The notes: generated from the sequence alone by a model not told the origin. 64,000 nucleotides of DNA from Unio delphinus (GCA_029339505.1 JAQISU010001239.1:4832501-4896500), one strand, 5' to 3'. Positions 41,329-51,280 are shown, counted from the first letter of the stretch. Numbers and translations: made by a program.

Positions 41329-44300
41329 TTTTTTTTTTTGTCTTGTTGTTTGTAACCGGAGAGTTTTTTATCGATAATTTTAACATCAACGATGCTAGCA
41401 TCATCCATTGTGGTGTCATCATCGCTTGACTCTGTCAGGACAATTCTTCGAAGTTGATTTTTTTTTCGTACTCTGGATACTGCAAGATAGACTAAATTCG
41501 ACCATTCGATGTGATTATCCACCATCCAAACAATTGTATCCGATATAGTCAATCCCTGTGAAGAATGTATCGTCGCTGCGTATCCTAGCGTCCATGGGGA
41601 TTTATTAGCACGCAATTCATCTTTAACGACGCTGATCTCAACCAGCACAATATCATTTAATACGAGAATTTGTTTTTCACTTTGTCCTGGAATATCATCT
41701 TCTATATTCTGTTTTCGTGTATACGAAGGCCTATAACACAACGGTACTGGAAGTGTTGCAAATTTTTCTTTATGCAATTCAAATAACTTCATCTGAAGTG
41801 TGTCTCTGACTATTTTTCTACTTGCAATTATCAAATCGTTTGGTTTCCACTCTTCATAGAAATCATTCATTGGAGTTTCTGAAATTATTTCACGCGCTAT
41901 TTCACATTGGATTTTATCCGGCTGTAATCTAATTAGCGCTTTGAACTCGCGTAATTGTTCATCAAGTGATCTATAATCAGTGGTAATTTCTTCATAATAG
42001 TCTACAAAACCCTTTAGCCATTCATGTGGGGATGCACCGACAAATGGTGGTGGTTGGCCGTGATCACCGCACATGTCGACTTTTGTATTTTTCAATAACA
42101 ACCACTCGAGAAATGTTTGTAATATTTTCAACGATACTGTGCATATTTCATCCCAAATTATGATTTCAGGAATGAATTTATCACCCATTCGATCAGGAGT
42201 CCATTCATCGCCTTTCCATCGAAAGAAACTATGATAAGTACAGGCATTTACCCCTCGTTGTTTCATCTCTCTGGTGAGTCTGTGAGTTGGTGTTAGGACA
42301 ATCATGTTTGATTTTGAAAAGCGGAATAATTCAAATGCACGAGTTGTCTTTCCTGACCCACCACAACCGTTTAAAAAAACTGTCTTGTATCTACATATTG
42401 GATCAGATATCGGTGGTGCATTAGAAAATTCGGATTGAATCTCATCACACCTTAAGTACTTTTCATCCATGGTAACATCTGTCGATTCACAATACTCATG
42501 TAGCGTCTCCTTTTGAAATCTCCAACATCCCCAACTTGCCTCCGGATCTGTGAATTTAGCTACATTTGATTTGTATTTCTCGTGGATATACATATAATCA
42601 GTGGCTACTCTAACTGCGGTATTAGGAAATCTATTTATCATCGAAAATAAATTGATAGAAGCATAAGCTAGCATATAACTTCTCAAATGCGTATATTGTT
42701 TAATATATCCATCACAATAGGTAACAATTGTACCTAATCGTCTTCCATCGGATAGGAAAGCGTCTTTACGATTTACAAGTTTTCCCTGTTTTGTTAAATC
42801 CGTTACAATAAAATCGTATTCAGCGATGTCTATGATCAACCACGAGGAATATTTTGCATTGTCGTATCTTCCACCCTGGGTAAATTTACCGATTATACTT
42901 CGTCCAAAATCTTTTGCTTGTTCTTTTTTAATTTCAAATAACTTCTTAGACCAATTCATGATTTGTTCTTCACTGAAATTCGAATATCCATCTAGAAACT
43001 GTTTTCGCTGTTCGCTAATTATACGATCTAGATCGGGTTGTGGTAGCCAAACTTCTATCTGAGCTCGATAGCATATAATAGCTTCGGAAACAATCAACGA
43101 TATTAGCATACCACAATCAATCATATATCGTAGTAACACTATTGGCATCCAGGCCTTTTCAGATATATGTCTACCAAGCCAAACATAACTACACGGATGT
43201 AACCCTGTAGCGAGTTCAAATGATATCACAAGAGCGAATCCGGTCAAATCAAAATCAGGTAATGGCCCATTAATCGCAACACGAGTCATTTCATGTGTGG
43301 GGTGTCCAAATCGTTTAAAATAGTTACTACATTCTCCATACCCGAGGAAACTTCCAGGATAACACGCGGATATATCAATTGGAATCATACCGCCACGATG
43401 GTATTTTGTATTCCACAGTCCTCCATGACTAAATTCGACGCAACTCAATTTAACGTCTTCGAGAAAATCACTTTGTGTTGGACGCCATGAGTTTTTTTCT
43501 CTTGCGAAGTGAGCTACCACTGATGGAATAGTAAAACTATCCGTTAATAGTTTTTCATGGGAACTCTCCGGTGAAAAATCACTAGCGATTTTTCTCATTC
43601 TGTTATCTAATTCTTCAACGCGATATAATTCACCATTTGGTCTTACAAATTGATCAAATCCTATTTCGGGATCTTCAACACTTCTAAGTAACCACACTGA
43701 CACAGGATCATCCTTACACAGCGTGTGAATAGCATCGAATAATTTCTCATTATAAAAAACATCCTCGACGAATTCCTTAGGGATATATCTCACGGTTCTA
43801 TCTCGTGGAAATATTGTTACTGCAGCCATCCACGCGTGTTTGTTATGATCAATAATTTTAATTGGAGCTCCTCGCGATTGATATTTCGGTTCGTATAATA
43901 CTTCTCCGGTTATTGCCGTTACTGATATTGGGAATTTTAATGATGCTTCTAATTTAGCTATATCAGAAATCTTTGCACCGTGCTGTTTCACTGTCAGTTC
44001 CCATTCGGTTATTTTCCTACGTCGCAGATCAGTTAGTTTATTTCCTCGGGATGCATTTGTGAAGTGTTCCATTACCCGTGTTGCTACACAATTCAGTGAA
44101 CTAGAATATTTCATAGGAGCTAGTTTTGCAATATCGGGTTTATCATTTAACGGATATATCCCATAAACAATTGCTGTTACGGGATAAGATCTTTCGTAGT
44201 ATGGTTTGTCAATTCCAGTTAGAATTCCCGGTTTGGAATCTCTACTTACAATGACAGTTTTTTTATCCTTAAGGATTGGTTCAAATTTATCCCTGATAAT

Positions 44301-44885
44301 CCATTTGCCTTCGACTTCGATAATGAATTTTATTCTGAAAAAATACTTCTGTTGGGAATTGCTTTGTTGAAAATCTTTGACTTTCCATGAAAATCCTTTG
44401 GATTTTACACTATTGAATTTCCAGCCCCTTGGCGGGCCAAGGTGTGAAATTATCTCAGCTGCTCTTTCATCGTTCATAGTAGCATCGATGTTGGGTACAT
44501 TGACATCTTCATCAATAATTCGAAATGTCGACCAACAGTATGCTGCACCGTCTCGGTAGAATTCATTAAAACACTCCCTGATTTTACCCAGTATAGTTCT
44601 ATCACCGATTAGACGTTTTGGTGTATCAGAGACTCTATCGAGATTGAATTTAGTATTTTTCCAGGGCTTAATTTTCGATAATCTGTTGAACTCCTTATCG
44701 AGATTGAATTTAGTATTTTTCCAGGGCTTAATTTTCGATAATCTGTTGAACTCCTTATCGAGATTGAATTTAGCATTTTTCCAGGGCTTAATTTTCGATA
44801 ATCTTTGGAATTCTTTCATGGTATAATCAATGAATTTAGTATTTTTCCAGGGCTTAATTTTCGATAATCTCTTGAACTCCTCCAT
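41298..44885 (-). CDS. Family B DNA polymerase fused to SF1 (Pif1/RecD-like) helicase
   Basis: 1195 residues from the ATG at 44885 (upstream in-frame Met at 44936 rejected: provirus A has the same start with conserved spacer). Residues 1-75 hold four basic EF-RLSKIKPWKN repeats. The middle region contains FPISVTAITGEVLYEPKY and IIDHNKHAW. PolB palm: motif A DISACYPGS (about 504), motif B KDFGRSIIGKFTQGG (about 657), motif C ATDYMYI (about 758; the outer copy reads ATDS). Helicase: Walker A GCGGSGKTT (about 838), Walker B IIIWDEIC (about 905), GDHGQPPP, GYAATIHSSQGLTI and VSRVRKKNQL. Expected role: viral genome replication with built-in unwinding. The fusion is unusual for Polinton-type polymerases. 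Confidence 0.88.
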   Translation of the reverse strand: MEEFKRLSKIKPWKNTKFIDYTMKEFQRLSKIKPWKNAKFNLDKEFNRLSKIKPWKNTKFNLDKEFNRLSKIKPWKNTKFNLDRVSDTPKRLIGDRTILGKIRECFNEFYRDGAAYCWSTFRIIDEDVNVPNIDATMNDERAAEIISHLGPPRGWKFNSVKSKGFSWKVKDFQQSNSQQKYFFRIKFIIEVEGKWIIRDKFEPILKDKKTVIVSRDSKPGILTGIDKPYYERSYPVTAIVYGIYPLNDKPDIAKLAPMKYSSSLNCVATRVMEHFTNASRGNKLTDLRRRKITEWELTVKQHGAKISDIAKLEASLKFPISVTAITGEVLYEPKYQSRGAPIKIIDHNKHAWMAAVTIFPRDRTVRYIPKEFVEDVFYNEKLFDAIHTLCKDDPVSVWLLRSVEDPEIGFDQFVRPNGELYRVEELDNRMRKIASDFSPESSHEKLLTDSFTIPSVVAHFAREKNSWRPTQSDFLEDVKLSCVEFSHGGLWNTKYHRGGMIPIDISACYPGSFLGYGECSNYFKRFGHPTHEMTRVAINGPLPDFDLTGFALVISFELATGLHPCSYVWLGRHISEKAWMPIVLLRYMIDCGMLISLIVSEAIICYRAQIEVWLPQPDLDRIISEQRKQFLDGYSNFSEEQIMNWSKKLFEIKKEQAKDFGRSIIGKFTQGGRYDNAKYSSWLIIDIAEYDFIVTDLTKQGKLVNRKDAFLSDGRRLGTIVTYCDGYIKQYTHLRSYMLAYASINLFSMINRFPNTAVRVATDYMYIHEKYKSNVAKFTDPEASWGCWRFQKETLHEYCESTDVTMDEKYLRCDEIQSEFSNAPPISDPICRYKTVFLNGCGGSGKTTRAFELFRFSKSNMIVLTPTHRLTREMKQRGVNACTYHSFFRWKGDEWTPDRMGDKFIPEIIIWDEICTVSLKILQTFLEWLLLKNTKVDMCGDHGQPPPFVGASPHEWLKGFVDYYEEITTDYRSLDEQLREFKALIRLQPDKIQCEIAREIISETPMNDFYEEWKPNDLIIASRKIVRDTLQMKLFELHKEKFATLPVPLCYRPSYTRKQNIEDDIPGQSEKQILVLNDIVLVEISVVKDELRANKSPWTLGYAATIHSSQGLTISDTIVWMVDNHIEWSNLVYLAVSRVRKKNQLRRIVLTESSDDDTTMDDASIVDVKIIDKKLSGYKQQDKKKNNENLILMLN
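44641..44880 (-). repeat. Four ~60-bp coding repeats at the polymerase N-terminus
   Basis: 44641-44700 and 44701-44760 are identical over 60 bp; 44761-44820 differs at a few positions; 44821-44880 is a fourth, more diverged unit. Each encodes EF-RLSKIKPWKN-KFNLDK. Provirus A has a related but different repeat array at 1-230. Confidence 0.95.
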
Positions 44886-44927
44886 GTTATAATTAAAACA
44901 AGTATTTAAATAGAAAAATATAGTATA
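44886..44927. promoter_or_regulatory. Divergent promoter spacer, PolB / zinc-ribbon
   Basis: TATAATTAAAACAAG plus ATTTAAAT as in provirus A (268-309); TATAATG marks the rightward start. Confidence 0.5.
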
Positions 44928-45242
44928 ATGAATCACTGCAAGTGGCTAATTATTGGATCTACAACCCCGTGTAACAAATCATGCAGAAGCGAATTCTTTG
45001 GGTATCATTTACAAAGCGTTCGCAACGGTTCTTTCGGACCTCTCTCATGCCTCCAATGTGGGGCTGGGGTAAGGGGAAAATCGCAGTTGTGTCTTGCTTG
45101 TGGGGGTAAACGATACAGGGAACTAAAACGCTATTATGACAAACGAAAAAAAAATGCAGTCATTGACCCCAACGATGACAAAATCATCAAAACCCCTCAA
45201 GATTATATCAAGAGGTTTAAAATTAAAGCAGATATAAATTAG
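44928..45242 (+). CDS. Small Cys-rich (zinc-ribbon-like) protein, inner copy
   Basis: 104 residues, intact. Cys positions correspond to those at 310-693 (TPCNKSC, LQCGAG, QLCLACGGK) except that FCGYH became FFGYH, so one non-paired Cys is dispensable. The basic GGKRYRELKRYYDKRKK segment is kept; the tail is shorter. Separated by 21 bp from the HNH gene. Confidence 0.6.
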   Translation: MNHCKWLIIGSTTPCNKSCRSEFFGYHLQSVRNGSFGPLSCLQCGAGVRGKSQLCLACGGKRYRELKRYYDKRKKNAVIDPNDDKIIKTPQDYIKRFKIKADIN

Positions 45243-45263
45243 ACAAATAGTATTATTATACAA

Positions 45264-45755
45264 ATGAGCCAAGATTTCAGACCTCATCCAGTGCTTGTTA
45301 ATTACGAAGCCTCCAGTGATGGTGTTGTCAGGCACCGCAGACTAAAAGAACCGGTTGGATATCTGAATAATATGGGGTATTTGATGTTTTCAGCTGGGAG
45401 GAAGAAGTATCTCTGTCACAGAGCCATCTATGAAGCATTTTACGGATTAATTAAAGATGGCGTTGTGATTGATCACATAAATGGCGTGAAGACTGATAAT
45501 TGTCTTGTGAATCTTCAAGCCGTCTCACAAAGTCGGAATGCAAAATTAGGTGGAACTGGCAAACATGCTAAACGCCCTAGGGGGGTCAAATCGTTTGATT
45601 TGGAAAATAATGAAGAGAGAAGCTTTCAATCAATAAATGAAGCCAGTACATATTTTGATATTTGTAGGCGTTCAATACGATTTGTTGTAGAAAATATAAT
45701 TAAAACTGCTCTGTCTAAAAGAAATGGTCATAAAGTAAAATTCGTATACATCTGA
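45264..45755 (+). CDS. NUMOD4/HNH/NUMOD1-type endonuclease, inner copy
   Basis: 163 residues, intact. Domains as in provirus A: YEASSDGVVRHRRLK, HNH core HRAIYEAFYG, IDHINGVKTDNCLVNLQAV, and NUMOD1-like FQSINEASTYFDICRRSIRF. The catalytic His, Asp-His and Asn are retained. It is one of the best preserved genes of this provirus. Unlike in provirus A, a 1.1-kb insertion follows it. Confidence 0.86.
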   Translation: MSQDFRPHPVLVNYEASSDGVVRHRRLKEPVGYLNNMGYLMFSAGRKKYLCHRAIYEAFYGLIKDGVVIDHINGVKTDNCLVNLQAVSQSRNAKLGGTGKHAKRPRGVKSFDLENNEERSFQSINEASTYFDICRRSIRFVVENIIKTALSKRNGHKVKFVYI

Positions 45756-46920
45756 AACGATTCAAGGGAGATAAATCCTTTATTGATAAATCCGTCACAA
45801 CTCATAACACTTACCTACTAAGTTCCCTTGTATTATGACGTCAAAGGAATTTGTCGTCTGCTATTACCTGTAGAGAGGTATAATTGACATGTGCGCGCCC
45901 ACGTGACTGTAATGTAGTATAATACATGTGTTTCGTAAAAGTTGTATTTTTATCAACTTTAAATAATTCTAAAATGTTTTATTGTTGCTTGGGCTAAAAC
46001 TGCATTATTTAAACAATTGTATTTATTTAGACCATCTAAATACACTTTCAGTACAGACGTTCTTTATAATCCAGCGTATTACCTATGTTCGCTCAGCCGG
46101 AACGCGAGTGTTTTCCCATTCATTGAAGTAGGTGGGCGTGGTTCAAATTCCTTGTATACAGCTCTTTGTGATTTAATCGATAATGTATTTTGTCTAGAGA
46201 ATTAGAACAGGGAAAATATACGCTGTTATTTAACAACTGTATTATTTTGTTTAATGTTTCATTTAGCTATTTGTCTCATTTAAATGTTGTGAAACAGCAT
46301 TAATAAGTAATTCGAGGAAATAAAATAACATATTCGTGTATCAACGCTGCTGTATTAGTCACCTTATATAGCACATGAAAGGTAGAAAGCTGGGGCTTTC
46401 GAAGGCCAATGTGACCGATCAAAACCAGCCAACGCCATTAACCCGGGCGTGTGGTTGTCTTTTGTTCACAATCATGCAACCGGGTTAATTTAATTGGGTT
46501 GCTTTTGATTGGTTGGTTGGCCGTAGAAAATACGCCCCGTAGTTTCATGTTTGTGCTGTCTTGTGCCGTCCCCACATCATTATATCACAAATTCCATCAT
46601 CGTTTCATTGAATATATCCATTCTTAATTAAGTTAATTAAGTACATGTTGTGATGTTCCCCCAAGCATATCTTCTGGGCGGTCTAAGATGGCGTTTGCCA
46701 CGTTAGGCCTCCCGCCGGAGATGTATGTTTCGGGTTACTTTGGGCTTACTTGGATGTGAAGGCAACCAAGGAGTTCCAAAGATGCGTCTTGTGCTGTCCT
46801 TAATTAAGTTAATAAAGTAACACTCTCGGTCTCTCTGACGTCATAGGGCGCCAGCGAGATTGCCAAATGAGTGTTATTTTTTTTAAATTAAAGATAAAAT
46901 ATATTATATTATATTTTTAT
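45756..46920. other. 1.1-kb insertion between HNH gene and next gene
   Basis: In provirus A the same gene pair is 44 bp apart. This stretch has no supported reading frame. It contains a short inverted pair, CAAGGGA near 45763 and TCCCTTG near 45826, and repeated TTAATTAAGTTAAT strings near 46620 and 46800. It could be a non-autonomous transposon or a captured segment; ends are not clear. Confidence 0.5.
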
Positions 46921-46926
46921 AAAAAT

Positions 46927-47287
46927 ATGGATATCAAAGATGTAAATGTTATAATTGCTGAAATCTCAGATTTAAAAAATAGAGGGGTAGTAGTATCTTA
47001 AGATCTCGACTGCGATAGAATTGCCTCGGAATATGAAGATATAGATAGAGTATCAGTTTAGTAAGGGTCGTTATGTTTTACCCAAGATGTACAGGCTCGT
47101 GAAAGGAATTCAAAAGTCCATCAATGCTTGCTTGTACGGTAACGATATTAACGTATTTATAACGCTATTTAGCACCGTTGAAGCAATACGTCAAAAGCTC
47201 GGCCAAGAGTATCAAAAACGAGCTGAAATTAGTTCTAAGGTTCGTGATCTTAGAAAAATATTAAACGAGGAAAAACCAGTATCTTAA
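46927..47287 (+). pseudogene. Unknown small helical protein, inner copy, broken
   Basis: Homologue of 1247-1603. MDIKDVNVIIAEISDLKN, a TAA at about 46999, a frame change near 47060, then RYVLPKMYRLVKGIQKS and EISSKVRDLRKIL to the stop at 47285-47287. Confidence 0.6.
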
Positions 47288-47358
47288 CCACGTGAGCGAT
47301 AGTCCTTCAGTAATTTTCAGTAAAAAATAATTATTTTTTTTAGCGTTTTTTGTAACAC

Positions 47359-47637
47359 TCACATAGGATTTTCTCGTGAAAGAATACTCATCAGTTTGGG
47401 CTTGCTCATGCAGTTATGTGCATAATGTATGATCTGGTCGTAGTAGCAAGTAATCATCGCGACGCCTCCATTTTCACGTAGTTGTTGTTGTTGCCGCGTC
47501 GTTAATACAAATCGTTCATCGCCGTTCTCAGATATTACAATTCTGAAACCCCCAGCGATGTTATTTCTGAAACACTCGCGGATAGCGTCGTACAGTTTAA
47601 CCCTGTCGAAGATGGATACGTTAGCTTGATGGTACAT
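47359..47637 (-). CDS. Unknown minus-strand gene, only in the inner provirus
   Basis: 92 codons, MYHQANVSIFDRVKLYDAI ... GGFRIVISENGDERFVLTTR ... GGVAMITCYYDQIIHY. It lies against the direction of the neighbouring genes, in the slot where provirus A has its two hairpins. IRECF-NN-GGFRIVI is faintly like IRECFNEFYRDG--STFRI of the polymerase N-terminus (residues about 90-110), so it may be a shuffled fragment; this is weak. Function unknown. Confidence 0.45.
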   Translation of the reverse strand: MYHQANVSIFDRVKLYDAIRECFRNNIAGGFRIVISENGDERFVLTTRQQQQLRENGGVAMITCYYDQIIHYAHNCMSKPKLMSILSRENPM

Positions 47638-47702
47638 TATTTAATAACTCATCTTTTAATTGTGATAGTTTCACAATTGAAATATTAGTTCACAAACAAT
47701 AT

Positions 47703-48767
47703 ATGGTAGGTGAATCACTTACAACTAAATTAGCCCGAGAGCGGCTAGCAGCAATTAAAAAGTTTATACCGGTTCGAGACAGACTTCGCGAGAAACTTCA
47801 ACAACGACAACAAGCGCAGACTGACTTTTCTGTGTCAAGTGAACAACTGTTTACTCCGAGAACAAGTGCGACCAAAGATGTGAAAAAGTTAACTGAAGCA
47901 GCGATATACGGAGATATTCCTGAGCGAGAACGAGCAAAGAAGGCGCCGCTGCTTGATACACTTGAAAACATATCAGCAGAGACCGAACAAACGCGCGCAG
48001 GGATACAACAGCTATCCAGTGATATAAAAACTCAACGAGAATATGAACGATTAGCTGATATTGATGATTCTGCGCCTGAACCACAACCTGTTGATGTCGT
48101 CACCCCAAGAGGTGTTTCCTTTATAGACAAACTCACCGAAGAAGCTATAACAGAAATCAAACGACCTCAATTAATAAAACTCAAAGATTATACGACTTTT
48201 GGTGATTTTGCCGCCAAAAGGTTTCATTCTAGAAAGGACTTTTTAAAAGACGAGTATCAAAACAGTAGAATAAGCCGAGATGAATGGGTTAATTGGCTGT
48301 ATAAAACGAATAAGGAGATTACTGGTAATTTGAAAAAGGATACAATTAAGTACAGATCTTTTAAAGTAGGAGTTGGTAGTTATGGTATACAAAAACAACA
48401 AGAACGAGAAAAACAAAGTCGAGGCCGACAAAAGCAATTACTTGATGATAGTCAGGGCGCAACTGGTACAACTGAGGAAACAAGTGGAAAAGGATATTCG
48501 ATTAAAAATCCTTTGGATTTCAACGCAACCGTGACATGCCCTGGTAATATTCTCAGTGATATATCACGGTTAGAAGTTCTCATCGGAGGGGAACGAGCCT
48601 GAAATAACTCACCGGAAGTAATTAATGAAGCAGCTGATATCTGCAGACGATTATTTGCCGGCGATATTATGGACATTAATGTATATCGAGAACTCATTGC
48701 TGAATTAGTTGAAAATCACAGAGACGCCCATGGTTATGATGAAAATCCTATGGATCTTAGCGATTGA
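47703..48767 (+). pseudogene. Coiled-coil virion-block protein, inner copy, one stop
   Basis: A single frame with one TGA at 48600-48602, in the middle of the C-terminal domain (SRLEVLIGGERA before it, NNSPEVINEAADICRRLF after it). The N-terminus MVGESLTTKLARERLAAIK and EQLFTPR match 2027. The middle contains long charged helices (YGIQKQQEREKQSRGRQK). The domain order shows that the split gene at 2027-3003 is one protein. Confidence 0.72.
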
Positions 48768-48769
48768 TC

Positions 48770-48801
48770 ACTAATTGAAAAACTACTAGTTTTATAACAA
48801 G
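48770..48801 (+). promoter_or_regulatory. Promoter-like module with AAAACTACTAGTTTT palindrome
   Basis: TAATTGA runs into a perfect inverted repeat around a single central C (48779-48793), followed by ATAACAAG and ATG. It is the equivalent of 6902-6935 with different arm sequence. Confidence 0.5.
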
Positions 48802-49261
48802 ATGATCATACACTACAACCATGATAAACCCGTAAGCGTCTACGTGGTGAACTCACGATTGCCTGTTTATAGAGCATATTACGGAGATGGTTTCGGCAAT
48901 ACCATTGCGGGGTTATTTGCAAGAATGGCTCCCAAGGTGGCGCCGTTAGCTAGACAATTATCAATGAAGGCCATTGATATTATTCGTGATAAGGGAACCA
49001 GCAAAATCGGAGATTTCGTTGGAAATCTTGCCGGAAAGGCGTTTTCTGCCGCGAAAGATAAAATAGCATCATTGGTGCTATCAACTACAGTGATGCCTGC
49101 AAAAAACCAGCAAAGCAATAAATAGCGCAGTGGAAGAAAAACTAGCGTCGTTGGCTGCTTCGGTGACTCCGTCACAATTGACGGCTTCACCGGTAACAGA
49201 TAGCGCTATCATGAACGCGATAGCAGGAAGTGGCTTGAAACGAAAACAAAAACGACGATGA
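48802..49261 (+). pseudogene. pVI-like minor capsid protein, inner copy, broken
   Basis: MIIHYNHDKPVSVYVVNSRL and the amphipathic GNTIAGLFARMAPKVAPL are kept. A deletion near 49075 removes the basic RRKKKP region and shifts the frame; the C-terminus (IMNAIAGSGLKRKQKRR) is in another frame, stop 49259-49261. Confidence 0.65.
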
Positions 49262-49269
49262 TTACAAAG

Positions 49270-49304
49270 AGTTTCACAATTGAAAACACTAGTATTTTAA
49301 TAAA
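49270..49304 (+). promoter_or_regulatory. Promoter-like module before the capsid gene
   Basis: TTTCACAATTGAAAACACTA, then GTATTTTAATAAA and ATG. The ATTGAAAA box and near-palindrome AAAACACTAGTATTTT (49284-49299) follow the pattern of other virion genes. Confidence 0.5.
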
Positions 49305-50735
49305 ATGTTTAAACGAACAGCTGATCCGGCCTTCGATATATAAGCCCCAGTACCCAAGGACAATTCCGTCCGCGATTATCAATTTTATTCCTATCATACA
49401 ATACAACCCGACCTACGATCGCGAATTGAACTTCAAGTTCAAGATACCAGTAAATACTTTTCGCCATGTGAAGCATTTATTTAAATCGAGGGAAAACTCG
49501 TAACAAACGATGCTGCTCATAATGATCCACCATATGCAGATGATTCAAATATCCGAGTTGGTTTTGTTAATAATGGCATAATGGCGTTATTTGAAAGTGC
49601 AAGATATCTCATTGATGGAAAAGAAATTGAATCAATAGACCGTGAAGTTGATGTTGCAACAACAATAATCGGGCCAGCAAGATACTCCGATGATTATACA
49701 AGATCGGCTGGTCCATCTATGATGTTTGCAAAGGATACCTCTGATAACGCTGACCACCTTCAATACATTAAAGTGTTAACACCGCAAGACACTTCAGTTG
49801 ATAATCAACGAGAAGCAACTAATCCAGAACGTCGAGCTAGACCAGGAGCTGCGTTTGATATTCTCGAAGGCGTTAATGGTAATTTCAATTTAGGATTTGC
49901 AACACGAAAATTAGCATTGCACGGACAGCAGCGATATTTTTCATGTGCGATTCCACTCCATCACATATTTGGATTCTGCAGAAATGTCAGAAAAGTCATC
50001 TATGGAGCCAAACACACAATCGCGTTAGTGCGAAAAAGCAATGACAATGATGCAATTTGGCGTACTGGTGCCGCTGATGGTAAAGTTGTTTTGAGTAAAA
50101 TAGTATTGTGGATGCCAGTAATGACCCCATCAATTACCACGGAAGAGCGGCTGCTCTCATTTATGGAAACAGGCGGCAAATCATTGCTAAGTTGGCTAAC
50201 AACAACGACTGACGTCAAACTGGATAATGTTGCTGATACATTTACATGGCACTTGGCATCAAAACAAGGCGTTTCAGCTCCACTTCATATATTTATAGCG
50301 CTGCAGAATCAGAATCGATTAGGCTCCCAAGAACGCAGTCATATGATATTTGATAAATTAGGAGTCAAGGAGGTTTCGCTGAGAATAAACAGACATCAAG
50401 AACCAACCGAGGATATACAGCTTGATTACGACACTAACCACATAGCAGGTGTGTATCATTGGATGCTGTCATATATGGGTCGTGATCAAAATGTTGATAC
50501 TGGTTTACAAATATCGCAACTTGATTTTAAAAACCTATACCCGATTTATTACTTTTCGCTGGAACATCTTGATTTAATGAGACAATCCGTCGTTGACATA
50601 CATTTTAGGGCTCGTAAAGATCCTGGTGGTGTTAATTATAGAGCGGTTGCTGTCATTCTCAGCGACAAATCAATGATACTTGAAGGTGTTGGTGGACGAA
50701 TGAGAATCATTGACGCACCAGTGGAAAATAAGTAA
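49305..50735 (+). pseudogene. Major capsid protein (double-jelly-roll type), inner copy, two stops
   Basis: 476 codons in one frame with TAA at 49341-49343 and 49482-49484; everything after is open. Blocks shared with provirus A include NNGIMALFESARYLIDGKEI, CAIPLHHIFGFCRNVRKVIY, ERSHMIFDKLGVKEVSLRIN and YFSLEHLDLMRQSVVDIHF. The region that carries the stop in provirus A (4364) is a sense codon here, so both copies together show the intact extent of the gene. The C-terminal loop RARKDPGG is shorter than in provirus A. Confidence 0.78.
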
Positions 50736-50795
50736 ATGAAACTTGAAGAGTTTCCAATTAGATCAATTGAAAGCATAAATGTGTTTTACAATAAA

Positions 50796-51260
50796 ATGAC
50801 ATATAGTGTTGTTAGTGTCAAGCTGACTGATGGTCAGGTCAAGAAATTACGATCAAAATCCGCTAAAGAATGTGGAACAACAATAACGTTAAAACCAGCG
50901 CAGATGTCCGGCGGTACACATAAAATATCATTAACGGATCGTCAAATAAAACATTTCAATGATGCAATGAAAAATAAGCGAGGAGTTCAAATAGAATTTT
51001 CGAAAGCTGCAATCGCCAACATGATAAAATCAGGTGGCATATTTCCATTGTTAGCTGCAATACCAGCATTGATTGCAGCGACTGCCCCAGTAGTGACGAA
51101 AGCGGCTGCGTTGGGAGCCGTTGGGACCGCGGCAGGGATGGCGTTAAAAAGGCAACTGGGAAAGGATATAAAAAAGGGAAAGGGGTTGTACCTACCAGGA
51201 ACCCCGTATTCATGGTACAGCGGAAATGGTCTAAGAAGAATACCAGGAACGGTTTATTAG
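50796..51260 (+). CDS. pX-like virion protein, inner copy
   Basis: 154 codons, intact; start MTYSVVSVKLTDGQVKKL at 50796 (upstream frame back to 50736 is spacer with an ATTGAAAG box). Hydrophobic GGIFPLLAAIPALIAATAPV to AAGMALKR, then basic KKGKGLYLPGTPYSWYSG, as in provirus A. Confidence 0.62.
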   Translation: MTYSVVSVKLTDGQVKKLRSKSAKECGTTITLKPAQMSGGTHKISLTDRQIKHFNDAMKNKRGVQIEFSKAAIANMIKSGGIFPLLAAIPALIAATAPVVTKAAALGAVGTAAGMALKRQLGKDIKKGKGLYLPGTPYSWYSGNGLRRIPGTVY

Positions 51261-51280
51261 TTGAAAGCCCAATTCTCCCT

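Noticed and set aside
46017..46205. 62-codon frame in the 1.1-kb insertion
   Set aside because: No homologue in the other proviruses and no domain.
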